From Pelagibius sp. (GTDB taxonomy: Bacteria; Pseudomonadota; Alphaproteobacteria; Kiloniellales; Kiloniellaceae), in contig NZ_JANQOI010000175.1 in assembly GCF_028289705.1 (NCBI RefSeq), positions 1-56,079 on the forward strand: 56,079 nucleotides of DNA. Reading direction: 5' to 3'. The notes under the pieces are model-generated. The model did not search any database. It had not been told where the DNA came from and was given only the letters and a program-made list of their open reading frames with translations. The number at the start of each line of letters is the position of its first letter. Position 1 is the stretch's first letter. Positions 49,289 through 56,079 of the stretch are shown here, one piece after another. The position numbers were made by a program, and so were the translations under genes.

Positions 49289-49795
49289 TTACTTCTTCTT
49301 CGCGGTCTTCTTCACTTCGCTGGTGAACTCGCCGAAGGTCTCGCTGACGCGCTTGGTCAGGAGGTCGGTCGCTTCACCGTTGGACTTGGCAACCATCTCG
49401 GACAGCTCACGCAGGTTGGCGAGAGCGGCCTCGTAGGCCTGCTTGCTCAGCTCGAGCTGCTTGGCGAGCTTGTCCTGCGGGGTGCCGGCGGCGTTCACTT
49501 CGGTGAAAGCCTTGGAGGCTTCCTCGATGCCCTGACGGACGATCTCGGCCTGGCGGCGGATCACCGCCTGAGCGCCCTCGAGGGCGACCTTGTTGGCGGA
49601 AGCGACGGCTTCGATGTTGCGCTTCTGGGCCTGGACCAGGGTCTGGGCGTCAACGCCGGGGACCTTGAACTGCTCGGGAACGGCGGTGAAGTCGACCTTC
49701 TCCCACTGCTCGGCGAACTTGCTGGGGTCCATGAAGGCGGCGAAATCAAACTTAGAAAAATCGCCGTTCAGAAAGGGGTTACCGGAAACAGCCAT
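49289..49795 (-). CDS. phaP: Phasin family protein
   Basis: The 168-residue product is mostly amphipathic helix. It starts MAVSGNPFLNGDFSKFDFAAFMDPSKF and has the phasin core VDAQTLVQAQKRNIEAVASANKVALEGAQAVIRRQAEIVRQ, ending in a Lys-rich tail (EVKKTAKKK). Phasins coat polyhydroxyalkanoate granules and control their size. The ATG at 49795 follows GAGGAGTTCGAGTA. Upstream lie a strong promoter and two TGC-N3-GCA sites, so PhaR-type control is likely. No PHA synthase gene is in the window. Confidence 0.9.
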   Translation of the reverse strand: MAVSGNPFLNGDFSKFDFAAFMDPSKFAEQWEKVDFTAVPEQFKVPGVDAQTLVQAQKRNIEAVASANKVALEGAQAVIRRQAEIVRQGIEEASKAFTEVNAAGTPQDKLAKQLELSKQAYEAALANLRELSEMVAKSNGEATDLLTKRVSETFGEFTSEVKKTAKKK

Positions 49796-49838
49796 TACTC
49801 GAACTCCTCGATCTGTGCGGGCGCCGCCCGCCTTTATG

Positions 49839-49852
49839 TTGCACCGCACAAT
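49839..49852. promoter_or_regulatory. PhaR-like site in the phasin leader
   Basis: TTGCACCGCACAAT contains TGC-N3-GCA, similar to the TGC-N3-GCA core of PhaR operators described for Paracoccus and relatives. It lies just downstream of the predicted transcription start and differs at one base from the site at 49907. Confidence 0.55.
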
Positions 49853-49867
49853 TCCTTGCGTGACCGT

Positions 49868-49896
49868 GATATAGGCGGTTCCCAGCACAGGGTCAA
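49868..49896 (-). promoter_or_regulatory. Phasin promoter
   Basis: Minus-strand -35 TTGACC (49891-49896) and -10 TATATC (49868-49873) are separated by exactly 17 bases. Transcription would begin near 49861, giving a leader of about 65 bases. Confidence 0.7.
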
Positions 49897-49906
49897 GGGA
49901 TTTTTT

Positions 49907-49920
49907 TTGCACTGCACAAT
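49907..49920. promoter_or_regulatory. PhaR-like site upstream of the phasin promoter
   Basis: TTGCACTGCACAAT matches the downstream site at 13 of 14 bases and lies 10 bases upstream of the -35. The two sites flank the promoter 68 bases apart, an arrangement suited to a repressor dimer or DNA loop. Confidence 0.55.
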
Positions 49921-50053
49921 AAATCTGCGAAGGGTCTGATTCGGTTGGGATTTGGCTGCCGGCACAGGCTCCGGTGGTAGTGCCCGGGCCAAAAAACCTG
50001 TTGGCTCCGGCACCGCAGGAGGCGCCGGCCGCCGCCGTCAAACTATGAAGACT

Positions 50054-50659
50054 CTAGCCCGCCGCGCCGCCGGCCCTGCGGCTGGCCCAGCGCCCGAGCA
50101 TGGCATCGGCCCGCTTCAACTGCTTGTCGAGGCTGGCCATGGTCTTGGCCATGTCCTCGCTGTCGTCACGCAGCCAGACCCTGAGGGTCGAGAGATAGAT
50201 TGCCGAGATGCCCTTGATCCGCACGATGCCGCGCAGACCCGTGGTGGAGAAGCCCGCGGTCTCCAGCATGGCCGCCATGGAGCGGCGCAGCCGGGCCAGT
50301 CCGCAGCAGACGGAAAGCGGATCGCGAAGCTGGTCCTGCAGGATCGCGCCGATGGCCTCACGCTGCGGCTGCATGGCCTCGAAACGCCGCATGAGGACGT
50401 CGAACAGGCGGTCTAGGGCCGGCCCCTCGCCGACCTCCCCGGCCTCACCGTCCTCCTCGGCCATCACCGCCGCGTCGACATGGTCGGCAAAGCCCTCGAT
50501 GATCGCCTGCTTGGAGGGATAGAGCGGGTAGAGGGTCGACAGCGGCACCTTTGCCGCTTCGGCAATCTCCGCGAGGGAGAGATCCCGCCAGCCCCGCTCC
50601 GCCGCCAGGGCGAAAGCGGTATCGATGATGTGCTTTGGAATGTCGGCCTTCTTCACCAT
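50054..50659 (-). CDS. TetR family transcriptional regulator
   Basis: The 201-residue product opens with a helix-turn-helix (IIDTAFALAAERGWRDLSLAEIAEAAKVPLSTLYPLYPSKQAIIEGF) followed by an all-helical ligand domain. The C-terminal tail is basic (GRWASRRAGG). The target is not known; it lies between the phasin and YbaK genes, all on the minus strand, but is separated from the phasin promoter. Confidence 0.88.
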   Translation of the reverse strand: MVKKADIPKHIIDTAFALAAERGWRDLSLAEIAEAAKVPLSTLYPLYPSKQAIIEGFADHVDAAVMAEEDGEAGEVGEGPALDRLFDVLMRRFEAMQPQREAIGAILQDQLRDPLSVCCGLARLRRSMAAMLETAGFSTTGLRGIVRIKGISAIYLSTLRVWLRDDSEDMAKTMASLDKQLKRADAMLGRWASRRAGGAAG

Positions 50660-50757
50660 GGGGGAACTCCTTGGCTGCGGTCGCCGGTCGATGGCCCCAT
50701 TCTAGGCAGCCGGGGATGCCAGGTGAAGCCTCCGTCCCGCCGGCGCCCTGCGGCAGT

Positions 50758-51246
50758 TCAGCGCTGCTTGATGTCCGCCACCACCCCGTCGGTGAGGCTG
50801 CGGAGCTGGTCCGGCTGCAGGGAGAAGACCGCGTTGGGCGTGCCCGCCGCGGCCCAGAGCTCCGGCAGGTCCATCAGGTCCCGGTCGATGAAGGCATGGG
50901 GTTTCACGCGGTGGGCCACCGGCGGCACGCCGCCGATGGCAAAGCCGGTGGCCTCGCGCACGAAGTCCGCCCTGGCCCGTTCGATGGGCTCGCCCAGCAG
51001 GCTGCCGACGGCAGCCTCGTCGACCCGGTTGGCGCCGCTGGCCAGCACCAGCACCGGCGCGCCGCTGCCGGCAGCGCGGAAGATCAGGGACTTCACGATC
51101 TGCGCCACCGAACAGCCGATGGCGGCAGCGGCGTCTTCGGCGCTGCGCGTGGAGGCGGGAAACTCCCGCACCTCGAACGCATAGCCGACAGCCTGCAGGG
51201 CGGTCTGGACCTTGCGGGCACTTTCCTTCAGCGATCCTTCCGGCAT
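50758..51246 (-). CDS. YbaK/EbsC-family aminoacyl-tRNA deacylase
   Basis: The 162-residue product has the Cys-tRNA(Pro)/Ala-tRNA(Pro) editing-domain pattern: RSAEDAAAAIGCSVAQIVKSLIFR, VLASGANRVDEAAVG, EATGFAIGGVPPVAH and the C-terminal FIDRDLMDLPELWAAAGTPNAVF. The lysine in IVKSLIF is the residue used by the family. It hydrolyses misacylated tRNA in trans. The frame extends far upstream, but the ATG at 51246 fits the family length. Confidence 0.92.
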   Translation of the reverse strand: MPEGSLKESARKVQTALQAVGYAFEVREFPASTRSAEDAAAAIGCSVAQIVKSLIFRAAGSGAPVLVLASGANRVDEAAVGSLLGEPIERARADFVREATGFAIGGVPPVAHRVKPHAFIDRDLMDLPELWAAAGTPNAVFSLQPDQLRSLTDGVVADIKQR

Positions 51247-51299
51247 GGACCCTTTCCTCTCACCGCGGCGCCCCAAGGTGCCGCCTTTGCCGGGCCACA

Positions 51300-51869
51300 T
51301 CAAGCGCGGCCGGCCGCGAGCGGGCGCCGCCAGCGCCGCCGCAGCAGCCAGAGACCGCCAGCCAGCGCACAGATCAGTTCCATCGCGCTGATCCAGAGGC
51401 CGCCGTGGGCCGGGTCCCAGTGGCTGAACGGCCCGGCCAGCCGCAAACCGCTGTCCAGGGGCCAGAATAGCAGCGGGCCGTCGTTCACGTGGCTCACGAT
51501 GTCGGCCAGGGCATGGGTCATCGCCCCGGCGAGAAAGGCCAGACAGCAGCGGCCCAGGTCCGGCGCAGCGCGGAGCAGCAGAGTGGCGAGGAGTGCCAGC
51601 CCCAGAAGGCTGAGGGGTGCGTGCAGCAGATTGTGCAGGCCGATCACCACCGAGTCGGAGAAATAGAGCGCGTCCATCTCGCGCTGGACCACAGGCTGGG
51701 CAAATCCGCCCTCCCGCCAGGTCACCTTCGTCGCCAGGGCCATCCAGACCGCGGCCACCGGAATGTCCGGCGCCACAGCGCCCAGCAAGCAGGCCCGGCG
51801 CGCGGTCCCACGCCAACCGAAGAGCTGCGCACAGCCGTATCCAATAAGGAGGTGTGTCGGAGTCTTCAC
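51300..51869 (-). CDS. YdjM-like membrane metal-dependent hydrolase
   Basis: The 189-residue product has conserved His and Asp residues on membrane helices: PTHLLIGYG, GAVAPDIPVA, GLHNLLHAPL and AGAMTHALADIVSH. This pattern is that of the YdjM/DUF457-type predicted membrane-bound hydrolases. Four or five hydrophobic segments are visible. Activity has not been shown for most members, so a function is only suggested. Its start is 14 bases from the DOMON stop. Confidence 0.75.
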   Translation of the reverse strand: MKTPTHLLIGYGCAQLFGWRGTARRACLLGAVAPDIPVAAVWMALATKVTWREGGFAQPVVQREMDALYFSDSVVIGLHNLLHAPLSLLGLALLATLLLRAAPDLGRCCLAFLAGAMTHALADIVSHVNDGPLLFWPLDSGLRLAGPFSHWDPAHGGLWISAMELICALAGGLWLLRRRWRRPLAAGRA

Positions 51870-51883
51870 GCTCCACGCCCCTA

Positions 51884-52417
51884 TCAGAGTGTGACCCAGC
51901 GGTGGCCGCGGAAGGCCGAGTGGTGCGTGAAGTCGGTCGCGTGGCTCCAGGCCAGCATCAGATAGCTGGCCGCGCCCGGCGTAAGCCTCACACCCAGGGC
52001 CTTGCCGCTGCGGTGCGGCAGGCGAAAGCCGAGGTGGGAGCGCCCCTCGGCAAAGGAGGCACCTTCCCGGATCAGGGCGGCGCGGGCCTCGGCATCCGCG
52101 ACCGGCGCGTGGGTCGGCACGATGGCCCGGTGCAGCGCCACGCGGGTGGGTGCCTGCGAGACCTGGGCGATGACGAAACAGGTTCCCTTCAGCCGCTCCA
52201 CGTCGTTGAAGCCGACCGCCAGCCAGCCGGCGGTGGGCGCGCTCAGCCTGCCCTGCAGAGCATCGTCACGGTGACGCCAGCGAAAGCGCAGGCCGCCGGC
52301 CTCCACCGCGGACCAGTCCGGACCGGCACCGGCTTGACCCGGCGACGCCTGGCTGTTCACCGAGCTGCCCAGAAGCAGCATGCCGGTGAGAAAGAACCGG
52401 CGTTCGAGGCACCGCAT
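51884..52417 (-). CDS. Tat-exported DOMON domain protein
   Basis: The 177-residue product begins with a twin-arginine-like signal (LERRFFLTGMLLLG) and continues with a DOMON beta-sandwich (SAPTAGWLAVGFNDVERLKGTCFVIAQV). DOMON domains bind haem or sugars and usually take part in extracytoplasmic redox chemistry. Candidate haem ligands (His/Met) cannot be fixed from sequence alone. It diverges from the MarR gene across a 97-base gap that holds two palindromic operators covering its promoter. Confidence 0.82.
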   Translation of the reverse strand: MRCLERRFFLTGMLLLGSSVNSQASPGQAGAGPDWSAVEAGGLRFRWRHRDDALQGRLSAPTAGWLAVGFNDVERLKGTCFVIAQVSQAPTRVALHRAIVPTHAPVADAEARAALIREGASFAEGRSHLGFRLPHRSGKALGVRLTPGAASYLMLAWSHATDFTHHSAFRGHRWVTL

Positions 52418-52436
52418 CGCACCGTCCTTGCATTTA

Positions 52437-52455
52437 TGGTCAAGAAACTTGACTA
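52437..52455. promoter_or_regulatory. MarR operator candidate 1
   Basis: TGGTCAAGAAACTTGACTA contains GTCAAG-N3-CTTGAC. It overlaps the -10 of the DOMON promoter and the -10-like TATAAT (52454-52459) on the plus strand. Confidence 0.65.
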
Positions 52456-52481
52456 TAATGACAGAGATCACATTTAGTCAA
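52452..52481 (-). promoter_or_regulatory. DOMON gene promoter
   Basis: Minus-strand -35 TTGACT (52476-52481) and -10 TATAGT (52452-52457) are spaced by 18 bases. Both hexamers are inside or touch the two operators, so a bound repressor would cover the whole promoter. Confidence 0.6.
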
Positions 52482-52493
52482 GCTCCTTGACCA
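52475..52493. promoter_or_regulatory. MarR operator candidate 2
   Basis: TAGTCAAGCTCCTTGACCA has the same GTCAAG-N3-CTTGAC core as site 1, centred 38 bases away. It overlaps the -35 of the DOMON promoter and is followed by the MarR ribosome binding region. Confidence 0.65.
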
Positions 52494-52514
52494 TCAAGGA
52501 AGGACTCCGCTGAG

Positions 52515-52976
52515 GTGACTGCACGCGAAAACGAGGATCTGAGGCCGGACCACATCGGCTGGCCGCTATGGCAGGCAGCCTTCCTCTGGAAGGAGGCCTA
52601 TATTGCCGCCATGCAGGCGGCAGGGCACGACTGGTATGGCCGGGCGCAGAGCAACATCACCGCCTTTCTCGACCCGCGCGGCACCCGCCAGCGCGATCTG
52701 GTCGCGCGCTCCGGGCTGACCAAGCAGGCGGTCCAGCAGTTGGTCGACGACCTGGAGGCCGCCGGGATCGTCAGCCGCAGTCCCGACCCGGAGGACCGGC
52801 GCGCGAAGATCATCCGCTTCACCGCCAAGGGCAAGGCCGCCCTCAAGGACGGCGCCCAGATCAAAAGACTGATTGAAGCGCGCATGACCGAGGGCCTGGG
52901 CGCGGAGGGCATGACCCAGCTCCGCCGGCTGCTGGAAAGGCTGATCGCAAGAGGCTTCGACGACCGCGCCGCCTAA
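52515..52976 (+). CDS. MarR family transcriptional regulator
   Basis: The 153-residue product has the MarR winged helix (TRQRDLVARSGLTKQAVQQLVDDLEAAGIVSR, wing DPEDRRAKIIRFTAKG) between dimerisation helices. The start is GTG at 52515 with GAGG close before it. It probably controls itself and the divergent DOMON gene through the twin operators. Its stop overlaps the convergent DUF6064 stop by four bases. Confidence 0.9.
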   Translation: MTARENEDLRPDHIGWPLWQAAFLWKEAYIAAMQAAGHDWYGRAQSNITAFLDPRGTRQRDLVARSGLTKQAVQQLVDDLEAAGIVSRSPDPEDRRAKIIRFTAKGKAALKDGAQIKRLIEARMTEGLGAEGMTQLRRLLERLIARGFDDRAA

Positions 52977-53620
52977 GCCGGCCGTTGGGCAGCTCGTCGA
53001 TTGTGTGCGAGCGCGAGAGCCAGCGCAGCACTGCCCAGGGCGGGCTGCAGGAGGTCCGCCGCGATCCCCAGTTCCCAGGCGGTGGCGCCCGCAATCAAGG
53101 TCCAGACAAACGGCAGGATGAGGAGATGCAGCGGGTGGCGTCCCTCGGCCAGCAGCAGCAGGCCCAGGGTGAAGAGCGCCGTCGGGCCCGGCGCCAGTGC
53201 AAAGAGTCGAGCCGAGGCCCAGCCCTCCCCCAGGCCCGCGAGCAACGGCAGCAAGACCAACGCAGTGGCGATGCAGAAGAATCCGAACCAGGCGGACGCG
53301 CCGCGTCCCACCGCGAAGCGGATGCCCCCGCGCAACACCAGGCTCCAGGCCAGCAGCGCGGCCTGGGCCAGGAACAGGACCCCAAACGCCGGGGCGGTGA
53401 AGCTGAGCGCGGCGAAATAGTGCAGGTGGAAGACCAGGCCGCAGGCCAGCCAGGCCCCGGCGAGGATCACCCCGATGGCGCGTCCGGCAAGGCGGTGGCG
53501 CGTGGCCGCAAGCCCGACCGCCCCGAAAGCTGCCGCCAGACAGGCGATCTGCCAGGGCCAGAGGCTTCGGTTGATCTCGGCGAAGAGCGCGGAAAGCACC
53601 TCCGCGTCGAAGGACAGCAT
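52973..53620 (-). CDS. DUF6064 family membrane protein
   Basis: The 215-residue product has six or seven hydrophobic segments and the motifs FAEINRSLWPWQ near the start and FALAPGPTALFTLGLLLL in the C-terminal half, which I recall from DUF6064. The function is unknown. It is convergent with the MarR gene. Confidence 0.72.
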   Translation of the reverse strand: MLSFDAEVLSALFAEINRSLWPWQIACLAAAFGAVGLAATRHRLAGRAIGVILAGAWLACGLVFHLHYFAALSFTAPAFGVLFLAQAALLAWSLVLRGGIRFAVGRGASAWFGFFCIATALVLLPLLAGLGEGWASARLFALAPGPTALFTLGLLLLAEGRHPLHLLILPFVWTLIAGATAWELGIAADLLQPALGSAALALALAHNRRAAQRPA

Positions 53621-54010
53621 ACCTCCGCCATCTCCTTGAGCTCGGGTCCTTCAGGTTCTAACGGAAGCGGCAGTGTTCGCAAAACGTCGATATCGCATCC
53701 ACTTCGGTCCTTGCGCGCGACTTTCGAATCGAAAACGCCCATCCGCTATTCCAACGCATTCCAAGGCAGGGACATCCACCCCACGTCGTTTCCGGCAACC
53801 ATTAGGGCTAGCGTGGTTTCGACCTACGTCGAAATCGGTTCCAGCCCGCTCCCCCGCCCGGCCACCCAGCGCCAGTATCCTATGAGTGGCCGGGCGGGGG
53901 AGCGGGCTGGTGCCGTCAATACATGAAACCCTCTAGCACTGCACTTGCCGCTTGCAGTCGGCTGCAATTGGCACGATATGAACGCGGGCGGGAATGATCG
54001 GGAACAGCGG
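53621..54010. other. Intergenic region holding a 78-bp repeat
   Basis: Between the DUF6064 start and the ExoD start the region holds repeat copy 4 (53837-53914). The stretch 53640-53830 is less GC-rich than neighbouring coding DNA and shows no gene. The end before 54010 includes a possible upstream ATG for ExoD. Confidence 0.5.
53837..53914 (+). repeat. 78-bp palindromic repeat, copy 4
   Basis: It begins GGTTCCAGCCCGCTCCCCC like copy 2 and ends GGGGGAGCGGGCTGGTGCC. The loop is AGCGCCAGTATCCTATGA. This is the only copy that is not close to a stop codon of its upstream neighbour; it lies between a minus-strand start and a plus-strand start. Confidence 0.85.
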
Positions 54011-54634
54011 ATGACGGCATCGCAGGATCGGTCGGGCGCGGCACGGCGCTCCCTGTCCAGGGCGCTGATGTGGGCCGTCAGCCGCTATCGGGAGTTGGAC
54101 GCGGTTCCCCTGGGTCGGATCCTGGAAGACCAGGGCCAGGGCTCCTTCGGCTGGTCGATCCTGATCTTCGCGGCGATCAACCTGATGCCGCTGCCCATCG
54201 GCTCCAACGTCATTACCGCCATCCCCCTGTTGCTGCTGACCGGCCAGATGGCCCTGGGATATACCTATGTGCGCCTGCCCGGCTTCATCAACCGGCGCCA
54301 GGTGCCGCGGCGCAACTTCCAGCGCGTGGTGCTGCGGCTGAAGCCCCTGCTGCGGCCCATCGAAAAGGTGATCCGCCCGCGCCCGCCGGATCTCTTCAGC
54401 GCGCAGTCGGAACGGCTGATCGGCATTCTGCTGTTCGCCGTTTCCTCGGCGCTGTTCCTGCCGATCCCCTTCAGCGGCTGGCTTTCCGCCGCCGCCCTCT
54501 TCGTCTCGGCCATGGGGCTGGTCGAGCGCGACGGCATCGTCACCCTGCTGGGCCTCGGCCTCTGCGTGGTGGCGCTGATCGTCACCACGGTAGCCGGCAC
54601 CGCCCTCATCATCGGCGCCAACAGCCTGATCTGA
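54011..54634 (+). CDS. ExoD family exopolysaccharide-related membrane protein
   Basis: The 207-residue product has the ExoD pattern GRILEDQGQGSFGWSILIFAAINLMPLPIGSNVITAIPLLLL, then RPIEKVIRPRPPDLFSAQSERLIG and hydrophobic segments ending GTALIIGANSLI. ExoD was named for effects on exopolysaccharide in Rhizobium, but its chemistry is unclear. The ATG at 54011 is preferred; an in-frame ATG at 53978 would add 11 residues without a better ribosome binding site. Confidence 0.85.
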   Translation: MTASQDRSGAARRSLSRALMWAVSRYRELDAVPLGRILEDQGQGSFGWSILIFAAINLMPLPIGSNVITAIPLLLLTGQMALGYTYVRLPGFINRRQVPRRNFQRVVLRLKPLLRPIEKVIRPRPPDLFSAQSERLIGILLFAVSSALFLPIPFSGWLSAAALFVSAMGLVERDGIVTLLGLGLCVVALIVTTVAGTALIIGANSLI

Positions 54635-54687
54635 GACAAGGGACCAGCGTCTGCAGTCACCTTCCGCAGCGTCCATTGCATCACAGC

Positions 54688-54799
54688 CGTCATGCTCGGG
54701 CTTGTCCCGAGCATCCATGGTTCGCACAGACCCGAACCCCTCCGGCGGAGGCTCCAGCGAGCGCCACAATGGACCCTCGGGACAAGCCCGAGGGTGACG
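54688..54799. repeat. Bipartite palindromic intergenic element (BIME-like)
   Basis: Hairpin one has ATGCTCGGG and CCCGAGCAT arms (54692-54714) around CTTGT; hairpin two has ACCCTCGGG and CCCGAGGGT (54773-54795) around ACAAG. The two are inverted relative to each other and joined by about 58 bases. GTCATGCTCGGG-type repeats are widespread in Alphaproteobacteria. It lies between convergent ExoD and MFS genes. Confidence 0.72.
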
Positions 54800-54812
54800 A
54801 TCTTTGTTTGGT

Positions 54813-56060
54813 CTACTCCGCCGCCGCCGGGGCTGCCGCCGGGATGCGGCCGACCAGGACCTCTTCGCCGGGGCGGGGGTGGCGGGGCACGTTGAAGGCC
54901 ATGATCAGCGAGCAGCCGGCCATGGCCGCGCCGGTCAGGAAGACCGCCGGCGGCGAGATCAGCCAGAGGAAACCATAGGCCGCCGGCAGCACCACGGCGG
55001 CGATGTGGTTGATGGTGAAGCTGACGCCGGCGGTGGAGGCGATGTCCGCCGGATCGGCGATCTTCTGGAAATAGGTCTTGATGGCAATTGCCAGGGCGAA
55101 GAACAGGTGGTCGACGATGTAGAGCCCGGCGGCCACGACCGCGCTCTCGACGAAGGCATAGGCGACGAACACGCCGATCAGCCCGATGTACTCGAAGATC
55201 AGGGCATGGCGTTCGCCGATGCGCCCGATCAGCCGGCCGATCTTCGGCGCCAGCCAGACGTTGATGGCGGCATTCACCAGGAACAGCAGCGCGATGGCGC
55301 CGACGTCGAAGCCGAACTTTTCCACCATCAGGAAACCGGCGAAGACGATGAAGATCTGGCGCCGCGCGCCGGACATGAAGGTGAGCGCGTAGTAGAGCCA
55401 GTAGCGCTTGCGCAGGATCAGGGTCTTGTGCTGCTCCACCTTCTCGGGGAACTGCGGAAAGCCGAGCCAGGCGACCAGCGCGATGGCCACCGTGGCACCG
55501 CCGCCCATGAGGTAGATCCAGACGTAGTCCAGCGACAGGAAGTCGCTGGTCAGCCAGATCATGGCGAAGACGATGATCGCGGTGAAGGAGCCGACGGCGA
55601 TGATCCGCCCCAGGGTCTCCGGCGCCTTCGCCTTGTCGATCCACTGCAGCGAGAGGGAGGTCTGCAGGGTCTCGTAGTAGTGATAACCGATGGACATGAC
55701 GACGGTTGTCACATAGAGGCCGATCACCGAGGGGAAGAAGCCGGTGATGGCGGTACCCAGGCCCAGCAGCAGCAGGGAAATGTAGGCGAGGCGCTGCTCG
55801 CGGATCAGCAACAGCACGAAGACCACGGCAAAGGCGAGGAAGCCGGGCACCTCACGCAGGGACTGCAGGATACCCATCTCGGCGCCGGTGAAGGCCGCCC
55901 GCTCGATGGCGAAGTTGTTCAAAAGCGCCTGCCAGGTGGCGAAGCTCAGCGGCACCGCCGCGGCCATCAGCAGCAGGAGGACTTCAGGCCTCTTTAGGTT
56001 TTGTGGGCGCCAGGTCTGGGAACGCCCGGAGCCGGCAGATTTGCTTGGGATCGTCGTCAT
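54813..56060 (-). CDS. Major facilitator superfamily transporter
   Basis: The 415-residue product has about 12 membrane helices and a positively charged loop after helix 6 (FPQFPEKVEQHKTLILRKRYW). The segments WQALLNNFAIERAAFTGAEMGILQSLREVPGFL and FYIVDH-like LYIVDHLFFALAIAIKTYFQ suggest a subgroup I cannot assign to a substrate. It begins at 56060, so it is complete inside the window. No regulator or co-transcribed gene is visible. Confidence 0.85.
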   Translation of the reverse strand: MTTIPSKSAGSGRSQTWRPQNLKRPEVLLLLMAAAVPLSFATWQALLNNFAIERAAFTGAEMGILQSLREVPGFLAFAVVFVLLLIREQRLAYISLLLLGLGTAITGFFPSVIGLYVTTVVMSIGYHYYETLQTSLSLQWIDKAKAPETLGRIIAVGSFTAIIVFAMIWLTSDFLSLDYVWIYLMGGGATVAIALVAWLGFPQFPEKVEQHKTLILRKRYWLYYALTFMSGARRQIFIVFAGFLMVEKFGFDVGAIALLFLVNAAINVWLAPKIGRLIGRIGERHALIFEYIGLIGVFVAYAFVESAVVAAGLYIVDHLFFALAIAIKTYFQKIADPADIASTAGVSFTINHIAAVVLPAAYGFLWLISPPAVFLTGAAMAGCSLIMAFNVPRHPRPGEEVLVGRIPAAAPAAAE

Positions 56061-56079
56061 GGACCCTGTTTAGGCTGTC

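Overview
The window is about 56 kb of GC-rich (mid-60s percent by eye), densely coded DNA. It looks like the chromosome of a free-living alphaproteobacterium, most like the Rhodospirillales/Kiloniellales type. Pointers are the AhcR-style ArsR/SRPBCC/DUF899 set, a MarR + OmpR + EnvZ-like trio resembling petP/petR beside ilvE, a uvrC-pgsA-mobB-moeA-moaD-moaE run, a phasin gene, a proteobacterial class GN sortase pair and CxxC-type MsrB. This is judged from gene content only and the species is not identified. No rRNA, tRNA, CRISPR, prophage or complete insertion sequence was seen.

Layout. 0-9.4 kb: end of a probable c-type cytochrome plus a GMC oxidoreductase, the molybdoenzyme MsrP, an orphan sensor kinase, Dps, an EF-G paralogue and ArgC. 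9.4-13.2 kb (minus strand): VOC protein, GST, amidase and aspartate aminotransferase. 13.5-16.6 kb: VIT/vWA sortase substrate, its sortase and a 50-residue membrane protein. 16.8-19.1 kb (minus): ArsR regulator, two SRPBCC proteins and DUF899. 19.2-25.4 kb (plus): lipoprotein, UvrB, DUF6653, YaiI, MsrB, a Ca/Na exchanger and FolB. 25.4-25.85 kb: an AT-rich island with DnaA-box-like and IHF-like sites. 25.85-31.5 kb: UvrC, a 266-bp MITE, PgsA and a molybdenum cofactor block. 31.6-38.8 kb: MFS pump with divergent Lrp regulator, zinc-ribbon orphan, GreB, IlvE and the MarR/OmpR/kinase trio. 39.0-41.4 kb: a phosphotransfer-dead Hpt/receiver-like protein, a truncated haemoglobin and a class III adenylate cyclase. 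41.5-48.7 kb: AidB-like dehydrogenase, then a three-gene unit of secreted protein, giant kinase-nSTAND-TM-WD40 protein and NTF2-like protein. 48.7-56 kb: CsaA, phasin, TetR, YbaK, YdjM-like, DOMON with divergent MarR, DUF6064, ExoD and an MFS transporter.

The most interesting material falls into three groups. (1) Signalling: the haemoglobin-cyclase pair with its degenerate phosphorelay neighbour, and the kinase/NTPase/14-blade WD40 membrane protein encoded between a secreted partner and an NTF2-fold protein. (2) Non-coding structure: four copies of a 78-bp hairpin element, a 266-bp MITE with 31-bp inverted ends and flanking TA, two alphaproteobacterial palindromic intergenic elements and an origin-like AT-rich island. 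(3) Readable regulatory sites: an ArsR operator overlapping a leaderless-looking promoter, two PhaR-like sites flanking the phasin promoter, and twin GTCAAG-N3-CTTGAC operators between a DOMON gene and a MarR gene.

All calls come from reading the sequence and from memory of protein families. No search, alignment program or structure prediction was run.
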